Made by a program: the position numbers and the translations under genes. The notes below the pieces were generated by a model. The model ran no database searches, was not told where the DNA came from, and was given only the letters and a program-made list of their open reading frames with translations. A stretch of 64,000 nucleotides of DNA from the NCBI GenBank assembly GCA_008477525.1, contig SPDT01000013.1, forward strand, positions 1,411,501-1,475,500, given 5' to 3'. This stretch comes from Hypomyces perniciosus (Eukaryota; Ascomycota; Sordariomycetes; Hypocreales; Hypocreaceae). This document shows, piece by piece, positions 11,588 to 23,118 of the stretch. How positions within the stretch are numbered: the stretch's first letter is position 1; each line of letters opens with the position of its first letter.

Positions 11588-11595
11588 CTCCTGAA
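11588..11595 (+). repeat. hAT target-site duplication, left copy
   Basis: CTCCTGAA immediately before the element's first base; the same 8 bases follow its last base at 15016-15023. Eight-base duplications are diagnostic of hAT insertion. Confidence 0.93.
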
Positions 11596-14500
11596 CAGGC
11601 TGGCGATCCATTCCATTTCCATCCACGCAGCCTTAGCTGAGTGGATGGACGTCCATTTCAGTCAACGTGCAGTGGAATGGGTGGAATGGACGCCCAGAGC
11701 AGTCGCATGGAATGGATGGAAATGGAAATGGATGCGTGGATGGGGTTACCTAAATAGGAAAGGTATCGCGCTAATAGATTAGTTACTATATATAGTACTC
11801 ACCACAGTCACTGTAACCATCTCAATGATCACCAAGCAACAAAATTCATTATACAGGATATCTCTCTTATTATACATAATTAAAACAAGCACTTTCTTAA
11901 TGAGCCCAGGCTCTAGCCAGTGCGCTATAAATAAAGTCTAGAGAGGGATAGTACATACAATTCGCCCACCTGTTACTTCACGAGCTTCTATAAAGCTCAG
12001 TTCGGCAAGCGGATCGGTATCCGATAACTCAACCTCTTCAAGAAGCTTCTCCACACTTCGAATATATCCCCCACGAAGCCACGATCTCACCGTCTGCGTC
12101 ATTCCAATTGTACTAGCATCCAGATTTGCCCGGTCATCTCGAACCATTCTGCCGGCCGTAGAGAAAAGTCTCTCAACGTCAGCAGACATTGGAAGAGTAG
12201 AAAGAACATCAAGGGCCATCCGTGATAGGCGAGGATATTCCTCCCGTCTGTCGCACCAATAGCTGATGGGATCCAGGATCCTCTGATCCGATTTATGTAC
12301 GTCTCGAAACCAATCGTTATATTCATCTCCCACAGCTGACGAAGCAGGAGTGAATGGCGACTGTAATAATGCCGGCGCCTGACGAGACTCCTCGCAGTAC
12401 TCGTTGAAGGGATTTCGATAAGTTCGCTGCTTCTTCATAACCGGTTCTCGGTCTCGAGAAACGACCTGCGGATCGTATTGAGACCTATACAGCCCCTCCA
12501 CAAGGGACTTTGCAGTCTGGATCCATTCTGGGCGATCTGCCCATATGTCCTCAAAGTATCCCCAACGATATGCTGGATGAAGCGCGACAGCTGCATAATA
12601 GACCGGTGTCTCATCAAGCCGCGAGTAGTACTCATCAAGTTTCTTCCAGCAGAGATTAATATTGACCTTGAAGTGCTCAGGGTCGGGATATCGATGAGCA
12701 GCGGCCTTATATACCTCCATTTTATTAAGCAGGTACTCGTAGCCAAACATAAGATCCCAAGAGCATCCATATGCTTTAGTATAGCCATACTTTCGCATCC
12801 GCTGTCGACCGTCACCTTCAAGGGTAATTAAAACATGCTCAAAATGTTGGAGGACCTCGTTAAAAAGAGCGATAATATTCCAATCCTTCTCATCGAGTTT
12901 GTTGTCATCCCTGAGACAAAGTGGCATTTCACTCCTCGACTTCTTTCCCCTTAAAATTGACCCTTCCCACTCGTTTTTCTGCCTATACCAGAGTTCTTCA
13001 AGGAAGTCCTTCAGGAGAAGAGCGCGTCGGATCATGTAAAGAGTAGAAAGCCAACGAGTTACCACATCAGTAATGACATCTAGAGGCTTTTTTGCTTGTA
13101 TTGTCGGATCCTCAGACTTCTCGAACGCGACCAACTGAAGAGACCGAAGGAGATTAGTTAGTAAGTCTGAACGATGAATCCAAACGACAAGGTTATGGAG
13201 TTTCCCAATAGGGCCTTTCCGTCTCCACATCTCATGGGCCTTCGCATTAAGCGCCTCATTTCCAAGGATATCATCCTCAAATGCCTCAGAGTCATGGCCA
13301 AAAAGCAGCGCTTTAACAGCAAGATTAAGGATATGGCCAAAGCAGCGTAATCGCCGGGTTTCTCCCTTAAAGCCCAGCGCTTTTCCGATTTCCTTCATCG
13401 CTGTATCGTTGTTGCTGGCGTTATCAAGTGTAAAGTATCCGACCTTCTGGGTTATATCATAGCTCCGAAGGATATCGACAACATGAGCAGCAATATTCTC
13501 CCCAGAATGACGATCGACAAGCTCTGGAAGTCCAAGGACAAGTTTTTTGTGGCTGGCCAACGGTATCAAGAAAATAGCAAACGATTCCATATAGAGCATG
13601 GCGATTATTCGACCTCCAGCCATCGAACGCTATGTGAATCAGCCCTGGGGCTGCCGCCAACACTCGCTTTATTTCCTCTATGTTTTCTTCGTACACCTTA
13701 AGGATGCGTCTGCGAACGGTATCGTGGGTGATATGTGCCTCGGTCGTCTTCACGAGGGGATTGAGGTACTCGAAAACTGCGCGGAGGTACGGATCTTCGC
13801 TTTGTCGGAAGGAGGAATTACTGTTGATGATCCAACAGACTACCAAGCGCTGGAAGGCTAATCGATCAAAACGGCCGATGATCTGGTTGGCAATCTGCTG
13901 TTCTCGCGAGTTATATGTGTTCAGCTTCATCATCTCGGCGATATTCCTTGATGACGTATTCTCTTTTGCTTTACTTGGCGGCTTCCGCCTGCCTGAAGGA
14001 TCCCAGATACTGTGGTCGGTCCAGAGGTGGATCTCTGCGTTCTGTGTGCCATTCGAGGCAGTCGAGTGAGGTTTTTGCTTACTACTCTTTACGCAGACCT
14101 TGCAAACCCATCGCCGCTTTGTATCATCGTCGCTCTTCTCGATATCGTAACCGAATTGCCATATCCATGACGATATGGATGCGCAACGCTGGGATTGAGT
14201 ATACCCAGGGAAGTATTTCCAAGGGAAAAGGTCCCACAGGTTCTCCTGGTCCTCCTGGGCCTGTATCTGAGGATGCATAGGGTTAATAAATTATGCTTAT
14301 GGCGATTCCATTAATAAAAAATTCATATACGAAGTACATAGAACCCTTTCTCCTAATAGAAGTTCAACGCGCCTGAACGCGGTAACTAAGAACGCGAAAT
14401 CTCCACGCTCCTGGCTACCAAAAAAAAAAAAATCTTCCATAATCACTACTAACATATGTAAGAGCAAAATGTATAGTGATTTGTTAGTGGTGACTTAAGT

Positions 14501-15015
14501 TTAGCGTCCCTCTAGTTTTATACTAGGCTAAGTGATGCAGGTATTTTTATAGCTTAACTTGATGCGAAAACCTGACAGTTATTACGGAGTACATAAATAC
14601 AGTTTTTAAAAAAGATATTTATTATAATTGGAATAGAGTTGGCCTTTCTAGCAATATACTAAAATATATATAATAAGATTCATTTCTCTCTATATAGCTA
14701 TATATTAAATGCATATAGATTTAGTTTCGTTTACCTACTCTTCCAATGATATATAGGGTATGTTGGCGGAGGGTCAGGTAGAACAAGCACGGAGTCTCTG
14801 GTAATGATGTCACTGACTTGGGCAATGGTAAGTATACTATTTTAGGGTGATGATTAAGCGCCCCCCTGCTTCCATTTCCATCCACGGGACCCTTCCGTGG
14901 ATGGATGGATTATGTAATGGCAGGCGCGATGGAATGGATGGAAATGGATGCACGGGCCATTCATTTCCATAAATGGACGCCCGTGGAAATGGACGTGGAA
15001 TGGATCGCCACCCTG
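11596..15015 (-). mobile_element. hAT DNA transposon, 3,420 bp, complete ends
   Basis: The ends are imperfect inverted repeats: the left begins CAGGCTGGCGATCCATTCCA and the right end reads, reverse-complemented, CAGGGTGGCGATCCATTCCA. They are flanked by an 8-bp duplication, CTCCTGAA. The subterminal 100-150 bases on both sides are full of GGAATGGATGGAAATGGATG-like motifs in both orientations, typical transposase-binding arrays. The interior encodes one hAT transposase on the minus strand (about 11938-14278). A long AT-rich 5' region (14281-14860) precedes it. Confidence 0.95.
11938..14278 (-). pseudogene. hAT transposase, single-base frameshift
   Basis: Transposase of the hAT superfamily. 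The N-terminal part (14278 to about 13550) has a BED-type zinc finger (RRWVCKVCVK then HLWTDHS), and then AFDGWRSNNRHALYGIVCY, the start of the catalytic core. The C-terminal part (about 13550-11938) has LDNASNN, RCFGHILNLAVKALL and the hATC dimerisation region (SRMALDVLSTLPMSADVERL then FSTAGR). The two overlap in different frames. The join falls at the T6 run at 13543-13548 on the + strand, where one base fewer would give an uninterrupted protein. The phase does not fit a canonical -1 slippery site, so I read it as a mutation or an assembly error. Apart from this the protein looks intact and uneroded. Confidence 0.9.
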
Positions 15016-15023
15016 CTCCTGAA
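15016..15023 (+). repeat. hAT target-site duplication, right copy
   Basis: CTCCTGAA, identical to 11588-11595, directly after the right terminal inverted repeat. Confidence 0.93.
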
Positions 15024-16221
15024 TAGTACAAACTCGCCCAAGGATCATTATCAGATGACTTTTCGGGATACCGTGGCTTGCCTACAACCTCTATTGCGAT
15101 CTTGGCACTTGAGACAAATTAACGATAACTCAAGCAATTTTAGTATGCGGAAATGGCTTTCGGAATTTGGTTGTCAAGTGAGGAACATGTAGGCGGATGT
15201 AAAGACCCTGCAAACATATTGGAGGGACCTATCGCATGCAGCTCCACAGCAATAACAGTAGGTCATATAGGCCTTCTGGGAGACAGCATTGTAAAGCGCT
15301 TACTGGTACAAGAGTGGGATTCAAGGGTGGAATACCTGCATTTTGTTACTCAAACTAAGGCAGTAGCGAAAAGGATCTTTGGGCAAGAGGTTGCCCAGCT
15401 CAACTGTCCCTTGCTGTTTGTCGACATTAATACACAGATCTCGAACTTTCAACTTTCAGTTCAAAAGAAAAGTGCGCCACTAGTCATCTAGCCAAGGTTG
15501 AGTTGATCCCAAATGCCATCGTCGAAGGTGAAAGTGTGGTTTCAGGAATGTAAACACACGAATCTGCGCAATCAAGATGGGTTTATCTCTAAAATTTCGA
15601 ACATGGATTCAGAGCAGGACTTTTAGTTTGGTCAGATTATCCCATGGTCGTATGAACGCTATGGTAGGCGATTCAGCTTCTGTTGAATAAAAACAGCCAC
15701 TAACCAAGGTTAAGACCAAAAAGCACCCGGTGATTCCACGATTGTTCAGAAATGCAGGTTTTGGTAAGCTATTAAACCTTCAGCACCTCTTGAACGCCAA
15801 CTCTCTCGCGGAAGCCATCGACATGGAAGAAAAGTGCTACCACCAGTTCAACGCGTCCCGTTGACCAGGCTTAGGCCTTATTGCAAGAGAAAGAGACTAC
15901 ATTAATGTGACTGAAGTCAACTATGTCCCCAGCTTCCCATTTTGTAGCTCAATGGAAGCTCTTTTACTTGGCTATATGATACGAGTTCACGTAGTAGTCG
16001 AGGGTTAGGGGCTTTCGTATAGCCTATTGATCAGCTACCAAAAGTAGTTATGTAGACGATATGTGAGATTCATAATAAGTAGGGCTGTATTTATTGAGGC
16101 TATCCGCGTTCATTTGATCGTAGTCTTCATTGCTGACATGTTTACACTGGATCAGACTTATCCTCCATCATCTCAACCATTACACAACAGCGAGCCACAG
16201 TTTTTGCAGGCTGTAGTTAAT
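15024..16221. other. Intergenic region
   Basis: About 1.2 kb. Open frames up to 112 residues have no family features or splice partners. I see no gene. Confidence 0.45.
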
Positions 16222-17208
16222 CTATTTTCGGAGGCTAAACGCACTGACCATTCCTATGCATAAAACAGAAAGAGAGGACATATCTGGAATACTTGAGGAT
16301 GAAACGGCGATTGAAAGTGGTCTTATGGAGTATGTCCCACAAGCAAGAGTCATCAACAGAAGTCCCCATCGCATAGCGCCTCTTTGTTTCAGCTTCTTCA
16401 AGGACCTTAGCACCTCGGATGTCTCATTCCTGTAAGTAAAATAAGTTAGCTGTAGCTCTGGTGTTAGCCAGGAATGCTTAGATACGTACACTCGTGGGAA
16501 TGGTTCGTTAGGAATATCGACTCCTAGGAAATTGCAAAGAGGTTCCCACCCTTCTTTGACATTGAAAACGAGCAGTTTCTCTTTCGGAATCCGTCTAATT
16601 ACCTCTGCATTGTGTCTCTGGTGAATGCGTGGTCCGTAACAGCCGTACTTCCGTCGCCAGCCTGATACGAAGGAGTAGTTCATCCACACCTGATCAGATA
16701 GGTCCCAGATAGGCCAAAAAATTGCCCGGCGGAAGAATCCACTCAAGCCGTCACCCAAGTAGAATCCGAATGTGCCATACCATGACTTCCACCAAGCCTC
16801 ATCCGAATCACGAACAGACAGGATCACCACGCTGTCTGGATACAGGTCATGTAGCTCAGAATAAAAGTCTATACAGGGTGAGTCCAGAGTGGAAGTCCAT
16901 GGAGCAGTGACTTCTGCCAATGACTCTCCCGTCATATCCTGAAGTTTCTTCACGTCTGCATCGGGATCGAGAGCCTTGGCGTCCAACAACCTGGCATACC
17001 TGGCACGCTCATTTTCTGTTCGGCATTAGAACGAGGGTCCACAAAGGAGTCCAATTCGCGCTCTTCGACTTTAAGAGGAAAATAGACAACATGTTCGGCA
17101 CTTACTAGGACATGAGTGAAGTACCGGCCCAAATCCAAGAATTTCCAGAGCTGCCGTAAGCGATGTCGTTCCGGTTCGGGGGAGACCCGCACCAATGATT
17201 CGTCTCAT
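16222..17208 (-). CDS. Sulfotransferase-family protein with C-terminal membrane anchor (278 aa)
   Basis: A P-loop protein of the fungal sulfotransferase-4-like family. Exons 17208-17106, 17015-16490 and 16429-16225 are joined across introns of 90 bp (GTAAGT donor) and 60 bp (GTACGT donor, TTACAG acceptor). The second intron is a multiple of three, so it is easily overlooked. The PAPS-binding-like loop GLPRTGTTSL lies at residues 9-18; the 3'-phosphate region VRDSDEAWWKSWY lies mid-protein. The last 60 residues include a hydrophobic stretch (WGLLLMTLACGTYSI) that may anchor it in a membrane. Members are often misannotated as NAD-dependent epimerases; the substrate is unknown. It lies 0.95 kb from the aldolase gene in divergent orientation and could belong to the accessory-metabolism block. 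Confidence 0.85.
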
Positions 17209-18156
17209 CTTGAGGGTATTCGTGAGATGATTCCCTCTTCTATTTCGATTGCTTGCCAACGAGTGAGTGCAGACTAAAATAGATATAGTGTTGCAACGAG
17301 AGGAAATGTGAGGTTTTGGGGTCACTCCTGTTTTATGCAGTTCCCTGAAGTGTATGTAAGTGGTATTATTACTTCCCTACACCGTAAAAAAGTAGGTACT
17401 CCAACCAAGGGAAATAATAAGTGGGTTTTTTGGATGCCCCATTCAACAAGGATAGACCCCAGCTGAGGACATGGAAGCTGAACCTCCACCCTCTGGTGTT
17501 GTCATGTGTTGTACGCAATAATGATGTACCAGTACCTTAAAACTACTCAGGAACGAAGGAAAGGGACAAAAGAAATGGTAAGACAATTACCAACATGGAA
17601 TCCACAAAGGGCGAGGCGGTGACTGTTGTCTTACGTGAAGCTGTTGCCGATGGTGATAAGAAAAAAGCAAATATGAAGTAGTGCGCTCCAGTGGTCTTCG
17701 TGTGTCCCATCTTCGTGCATAAAAATGATGTCCGACAGTCAAATAACATAGATATCCTTGTGTCTCTGAAGGGTGGGTTTACAAGTAGTAGTACGGAGTA
17801 CTCGTAGTAGTAGTATACTACGAAGTACGGAGTACTTGGAGAGCATCAGTGATATTACGAAGTGGCGTGCTGTTCTGAGACATTTGCACGAAGCCTAGAG
17901 TTCTAAGCCCGATAGACCGGGCCGGATTACGCGACGACCCAGGATGCATAAAAACAGCAGTCTTGAGATATTCGATTTTATACAGCGTACGGAGTAGAGT
18001 AGTACTAATGCTGTACGCCCGTTGTCCAAGTTGGCGGATGAGTCCGTCAACCTGAAAACCAAGTATTACATCAACATCAACAGCCAAAACTATTCAGTTT
18101 TAGATCTCAGAAACTCTTTAAGCCAAAGAGCCAATACGGTTATCCTGATAACAAAC
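17209..18156. other. Divergent intergenic region with palindromic motifs
   Basis: Separates the divergent sulfotransferase and aldolase genes. Around 17789-17835 and 17987-18004 several GTACGGAGTAC / TACGAAGTAC palindromes are clustered with a TAGTAGTAGTATACTAC palindrome. No gene is seen. Confidence 0.5.
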
Positions 18157-19309
18157 ATGGAGCGCTTTCGTGCTATGACGCTCTTTCAACCGTCCAACTT
18201 CGTTGCGGCCATTGAGTCCAGTCTGAAAAATGAATCTCACCTATATGGATCGATCATGGCATTCCCGCACCAAAAGGTTGCCCGAACGGTATCAGTACTC
18301 GGCTTCGACTTCATTATGGTGGACGCTTTACATACGTATGTTCTGGTACTTCCAATCCCGCGCCAGTTTTGCTTACAACCGCCGTAATCAGAGCCATCAA
18401 CCCTGAGAATCTTGTTGCCCTCATTCAGACCATCACCTTCACGAGTGAGGGCAAAACTTGCACTGCGGTGCGCGTCCCGAATTCCGACTCGGATCTGCTA
18501 ACGTACGCTTTGGACGCCGGTATGGAAAACGCTTGACCTACGTGTCGCTGCGAATATTGATGGCTAATCTCACTAGGTGCCTCTGGCATTATCTTCCCGC
18601 ACATCGACACCGCTGCTGAGGCCCGCGCGGCAGTACACAAGGTGCGATACGCGTGTAGTGGTGGTGACCGATCGCTGTCACCTTGCGCTCTGCTGGGTGG
18701 CATTACAGATATTGCACCGCCAGGCTGGACCGCAGAGAAAATTGCCGACAGGAATATTGCCATTATTTGCCAGATAGAGAGCGAGGTAAACCATCCGTCA
18801 AATTTTGGATTGCATCCAGCTAACTGTAAAAGCTTGCCGTCGAGAATGCTGAAGCCATTGCCACAACACCAGGTGTTCATGCCCTTATGATCGGATCCGG
18901 CGATCTGCGAGTCTCACTAGGTCTACCATCCCGGACTCCACCAGGATGTGACGAAGATCCGCGGTTTTATGCTGCAATCGCCAAGGTGAAGGAAGTCGCC
19001 AAGAAACACAAAAAGTCGCTCATGATTGTGGCCTTCAAGGCCAACGCGGATAAGGCCGACTGGTTGAAGGACTTCAATCTGATCCTCACAAGTGCGGACA
19101 TTGTCAGCGTGGCTAAATGTCATCGAGAAGAGCTCGCAAAGATGAAGGACGCCCTCAGCACAGCTGATAAAGGAACGGATCGGAATGGAAACCATTGCAA
19201 TGGCTACAAGGAGGGAGTCTCCGCCTCAGCGGAAATACTATCGATGAAAAACGGTTCATCTGATCGCACTGATGTGGCTAGACTGGTTTTGCAGGCAAAT
19301 AGCGATTGA
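18157..19309 (+). CDS. HpcH/HpaI aldolase-family protein (330 aa)
   Basis: Predicted class II, metal-dependent 2-oxo-acid aldolase, which cleaves or condenses pyruvate or a 2-keto acid with an aldehyde. Exons 18157-18335, 18392-18519, 18577-18785 and 18833-19306 join across introns of 56, 57 and 47 bp and restore one frame. Family signatures: ARTVSVLGFDFIMVDALHT (about residues 45-63), DLLTYALDAGASGIIFPHID, then GDRSLSP, the metal-binding Glu in ICQIES and the Asp in MIGSGDLRVSLGLP. The tail of about 45 residues beyond the domain is polar and not conserved. It is convergent with the prenyltransferase gene. An earlier in-frame ATG at 18022 is possible, but the start at 18157 fits the family better. 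Confidence 0.88.
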
Positions 19310-19717
19310 CTTTGCGGCTCTTCAGGTTGAAGGGTCAAACATAATTAGACGCAACAGGTTTATTACGGATGGATTCTAGATATATTGTAGAGACCCAAAA
19401 AAAAATAGTTTTAACTTGCACGTATTGAATGCCGATCCATTTACTCAATAACACACACTGATAATCATGATGCCATCGAATGAGTCTAATCAGTTTGACA
19501 GTTTATACCTTCTCAAACTTCAACTTTACACGTCATATTTACTGAGAGATAGTTCAATTCCCGTCAATATCGCAACGAGCCCGAATGAAATTGCCATCAG
19601 CTGTTGCCTGTTCTTTTGCCGAAGTAAACAGCGCCGGGTTGAAGTAAAGCCCAACCTCTGTCTCCTCTCCCCGCGATGCAAACCCGATTCTGGGAAAAGA
19701 TCAGCACTAAGTCATAG
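19310..19717. other. Aldolase-prenyltransferase intergenic region
   Basis: 3' flanks of two convergent genes. The part from 19718 to 19840 is not neutral: it continues the prenyltransferase frame beyond its stop (see that entry). Nothing else is seen. Confidence 0.45.
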
Positions 19718-19840
19718 TTACAACTGGTTTTTTTTTCTGGGCAGCCATACTCTGCAATGTTTCCCGTAGATCTCATACTGGAGGCCAGTGAACTGCAGCT
19801 TCAATGTCAGTAGTTGGTTCCATTTAGGCGACCGAGCAGC

Positions 19841-20998
19841 TTACTTCATCAGTCCAGCGTCACGCAACACCGAACAGTGTTTCATCAGCTCATTGGCGAT
19901 TACCGAGTCTGGTGCCGTGATCTCGCCACACATGATGTAAAGTTTAGCTCCGAGAACAGCCCTCCCAGTTGATTTGCTGATGCCAATCTCATGAAGAAGC
20001 AGCACGTAGCGTGGCTTTGTCGTGGACTGCTTGACGAGAGATTGCCAGACTCTGCCGACCGTGTTCAAAAAGTCTACGGCTAGGTTCAATTTACCGCCAA
20101 GTGTCAAATGAGTCATCATGTCCTGGAACGTATCCGCTTCTTGGGTTAGCAAACATCGAGTGTACAGCTTTAACCGAGTGGAGGGGAATCGTGTTGCGTC
20201 TATGGACAACATTCGTGGTCTGAGGACTTCACTGTGCGTCGCCACATAATTCCTCACATCAAACCAACAATCAGAGAATCCATGGCTCGCGAATAGTGCG
20301 TCAATTGGCTGACAGGTGGAAAACAATTCGTCAAGCCAATCCAGCATGACAGTAGGAGTCTGGCAGGATGGTAAGAGCCAGTAGAGCTTCACCTTGGCCT
20401 CCGATCTACCCAACTCAAACCCAAGGAAGGTTGACGAGGGACCACAACATTTCGGAGAAGTTGAATGGAAATGGGCTTCCAGCTCCAGAAAATGTGTTGT
20501 GACATGCTCGCAGAGTGGTGCAAACATATCTAGGCGAAGTCCATTGTCTTTCCTCCTGGACAGGCGTTGAAGGTCCTGGATTGCTTGTATGGCCGCCCGA
20601 AGAGACTCAGATCGAGTCTCAGGGGAGTTAGCTGGAACGACATCCATGATGTGCCTAAAGATAGGAACGCCATCCTGCTTGCCGCTCTTCCAGCAGTAGC
20701 TGAACTCGAAAGGAGTGTTGTCGTTGGTCATGGCTGAGGCGTAACTCGGACGGGCCAAGATGTGGTTTCTAGATCCGACAGGCTCCAACATGGGCACCGG
20801 ACCGAGGAATTTCCGCAGGTGTTCGTCGAAAAACCGAGAATGAAGAGCTGCCTCGTTGTCTGTGAAGGCGCAGTCGGTGCGGAGTGTATCTCTGAGATAA
20901 GGCGCAACGATGTCGCCCCATGTTTGCGGCGCCATATTCCCACCGTTGCCCACTGTGGGAAACAGCAAGTTTGGAATGGAAATGGCATTGGAATTCAT
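19841..20998 (-). CDS. DMATS-type aromatic prenyltransferase (385 aa, possibly truncated)
   Basis: An ABBA-fold indole/aromatic prenyltransferase of the dimethylallyl-tryptophan-synthase type, transferring a dimethylallyl group to an aromatic substrate. Signatures: TPFEFSYCWKSG (the substrate-Glu region), LGFELGRSEAKVKLYWLLPS (diphosphate-binding basic residues), then LKLYTRCLL and GAKLYIMCGE. Single exon; ATG at 20998 follows a short leader. The frame stops at TAA 19841-19843, but the same frame continues for about 40 codons to TAA 19718-19720 with text resembling the family's last strands (FTGLQYEIYG then VWLP). At 385 residues it is shorter than the usual 420-460. So either the TAA is a nonsense change removing the end of the barrel, or an unusual splice bypasses it. 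Divergent from FAD monooxygenase 1. Confidence 0.85.
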   Translation of the reverse strand: MNSNAISIPNLLFPTVGNGGNMAPQTWGDIVAPYLRDTLRTDCAFTDNEAALHSRFFDEHLRKFLGPVPMLEPVGSRNHILARPSYASAMTNDNTPFEFSYCWKSGKQDGVPIFRHIMDVVPANSPETRSESLRAAIQAIQDLQRLSRRKDNGLRLDMFAPLCEHVTTHFLELEAHFHSTSPKCCGPSSTFLGFELGRSEAKVKLYWLLPSCQTPTVMLDWLDELFSTCQPIDALFASHGFSDCWFDVRNYVATHSEVLRPRMLSIDATRFPSTRLKLYTRCLLTQEADTFQDMMTHLTLGGKLNLAVDFLNTVGRVWQSLVKQSTTKPRYVLLLHEIGISKSTGRAVLGAKLYIMCGEITAPDSVIANELMKHCSVLRDAGLMK

Positions 20999-21513
20999 CT
21001 GAATTGTAAGTTTGCATTCAACCAGGCTATGAAAGCAGCGACGAGTAGAACTGTTGTAGGGTAATGTAGAAAGAGGATACCTACCGATTCACCTCTTTCT
21101 GCTGAAGCCACGGCAGACATGATGGCGGCGGAGTCAATTGCTTTTCTGATGCAATTTGACTGCAGATTGCTGGATTAATTGTCTAATCTATAGCGTTACA
21201 TTAAGGCTATGATTGATGGACTTGTTGACGGACAGTGGCGTGGTCTCCTCTCCTCATGTCAAGTGAAATAATACTGGTTTACATAAAATGTGTATAAGTC
21301 CCAATCAAACATATCCTCACCCTTGTGGCATAGAGGATCTCCGATCTCGCAACACCCAACAAGTCTTACTACAGATGCACTCGGCTATAAAGAGCATGTC
21401 ATGAAATGCAGTCTGGACCGTCACCAAGCCCTCTCCAGCCTCGATCTTCACTCTTCCACGTCTCTAATGAGGCAGCTGATACTGAGTCAGAAATCCCTGT
21501 GCCATCCGCCAGT
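20999..21513. promoter_or_regulatory. Shared divergent promoter, prenyltransferase / FAD monooxygenase 1
   Basis: A 515-bp intergenic segment between two divergently transcribed cluster genes. Such shared promoters are usually co-regulated. I cannot point to a specific factor site with confidence. Confidence 0.45.
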
Positions 21514-22995
21514 ATGAATGACAAAGGAAAACTCCACATCGCCATCTGGTATGTACCATCCAGTCTATAGGCAAGCTCGAGTAGCTGACAATATTGTGCT
21601 ACATGCAGCGGAGCCGGCATTTCCGGCATGGCACTGGCGGCATTTCTGTCCAAGTCAGCTCGGGACATCACAGTTGACGTGTTCGAATCAAAGTCCGAGG
21701 CGAGGATGACTGGGGTCGGTATCGCTGTCTGGAGACGCTACTGGGATCTGCTCTGCGATGAGCTCGATTTTGAAAGGTCGTACACGGAGATGGGCTATGA
21801 GGCACCGGATTGGACTCAAGGTAATGCCACCCATGCACCCTGATCGATTTAAGTGATCCGCCCCGAAGCTGACGCAGGGGTATGCATTGGCAGTGCTTGG
21901 CCCGACAGTCCGCAAATCCGATGGGCCGAAGCCTGGTATCGAGTTCTGTGCCCTCAGCCATGGCCCATTCATCATCCCACGCCCCACTATGAGTGGTATC
22001 CTCATGAGCAAGATCAACAAGGAGAAGTGCCGGATTCGATTCGACATGCGTCTGCTCAGCTACGATGTTACAGCTGCCAGCGGCGCCATCAGGCTACAAT
22101 TTGAGGATGGCACGACTTCCGAGTGCGATACCCTCGTTGGAGCTGATGGCGTTTTCTCTCGGGTTCGAGCCACAATGTTTGCACATGATCAGGGCTTGGC
22201 TCTTCACAAGTTTAGCGGACAGCTGGCTTATCGTATGTCTTGCCCAACCGAGGGGCTTGAACCGGGAAATATTGCTCACAAGGGCTTTACGATAGTACGT
22301 ACAAAATGACGTCCCGAGTACTCCGTATTGTCGGGCAAGTAAAAAAGAAAAACTAACAATATTAGTGGTGCGGTGCTACTAGGCATGTGACGTCAAATGC
22401 CATGGGAAGCAATATTCAGCTCACGGCATGGGAAAACATTGACCAAAGCTCCTTTGATATCTCAAATACGAGGGTCTCGGAGGTGTCGGCTGAGACAATC
22501 ATATCGAATTACCTGGATTGGGAACCGGATCTTGTCTCCCTTTTCAGCCGGGTCCACCCACAGGCTTCTTGTTGGCCCATCCATGTCGCATCTCGCTTGC
22601 CGACCTTTGTGGCAGGTAGAGTGATACTGATTGGGGATGCTGCACATGGGATGACTCCTCATCAGGGGCTGGGAGCGGGCCAGGGTATCGAGGACGCGTT
22701 TATCCTTTCCAAGCTTCTCTCATCGGCAAATGCCCCACCAACAGAGGTCACTCAGGCCTTGGCTGTTTACGACCAGGTCCGCAGGCCAGAGTCTCAGAGG
22801 GTGGTGGATCAATCGCTGGCGAATGGACTCAATTTTGCCTTCATGCAGCCCGGCTCTGAGAATAAAAGTCTTGAAGAGATTGGACGAGAGCTCAACGAGG
22901 GTTGCAGCTGGTTGATGGAGAAGCATGGTTGCCGAAAGGAACTAGCAAGGGCCAATGCCTTGATGGAAAGCTGCTTTACAAGTAGGAATTACTAG
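21514..22995 (+). CDS. FAD-dependent monooxygenase 1, salicylate-hydroxylase-like (425 aa)
   Basis: A group A flavin monooxygenase using NAD(P)H and O2, typically hydroxylating an aromatic ring. Exons 21514-21548, 21609-21820, 21894-22294 and 22366-22992; introns of 60, 73 and 71 bp. The first intron splits the Rossmann motif, so the true ATG lies in a 35-base exon. GAGISG (residues 13-18) binds ADP, TLVGADGVFSRVR is the DG motif and LIGDAAHGMTPHQGLGAGQG (about 304) is the GD motif contacting the FAD ribityl chain. For intron 2, the nearer acceptor at 21877 gives the wrong frame, while 21893 restores it. No membrane segment. It is convergent with the HisC-like aminotransferase, 123 bp apart. 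Confidence 0.9.
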
Positions 22996-23118
22996 GTGTT
23001 AGGACAAAATGTGGTCTCCAGAGTTGACTGTCATTATGATCAGTAGAATGTGTGGTCATTTAAAAGATATATTTTTAGTGAATAGCATATACCTGTACGC
23101 ATACTAGTTCCCGTTCGT

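Noticed and set aside
13540..13560. Programmed ribosomal frameshift in the hAT transposase
   Set aside because: The A-run is in the wrong phase for the canonical -1 heptamer, and the needed shift is +1; hAT elements do not normally use frameshifting. A base insertion is simpler.
14905..15192. Open frame of 95 residues across the right hAT end
   Set aside because: It is made of the subterminal GGAATGGATGG repeats and crosses the transposon boundary.
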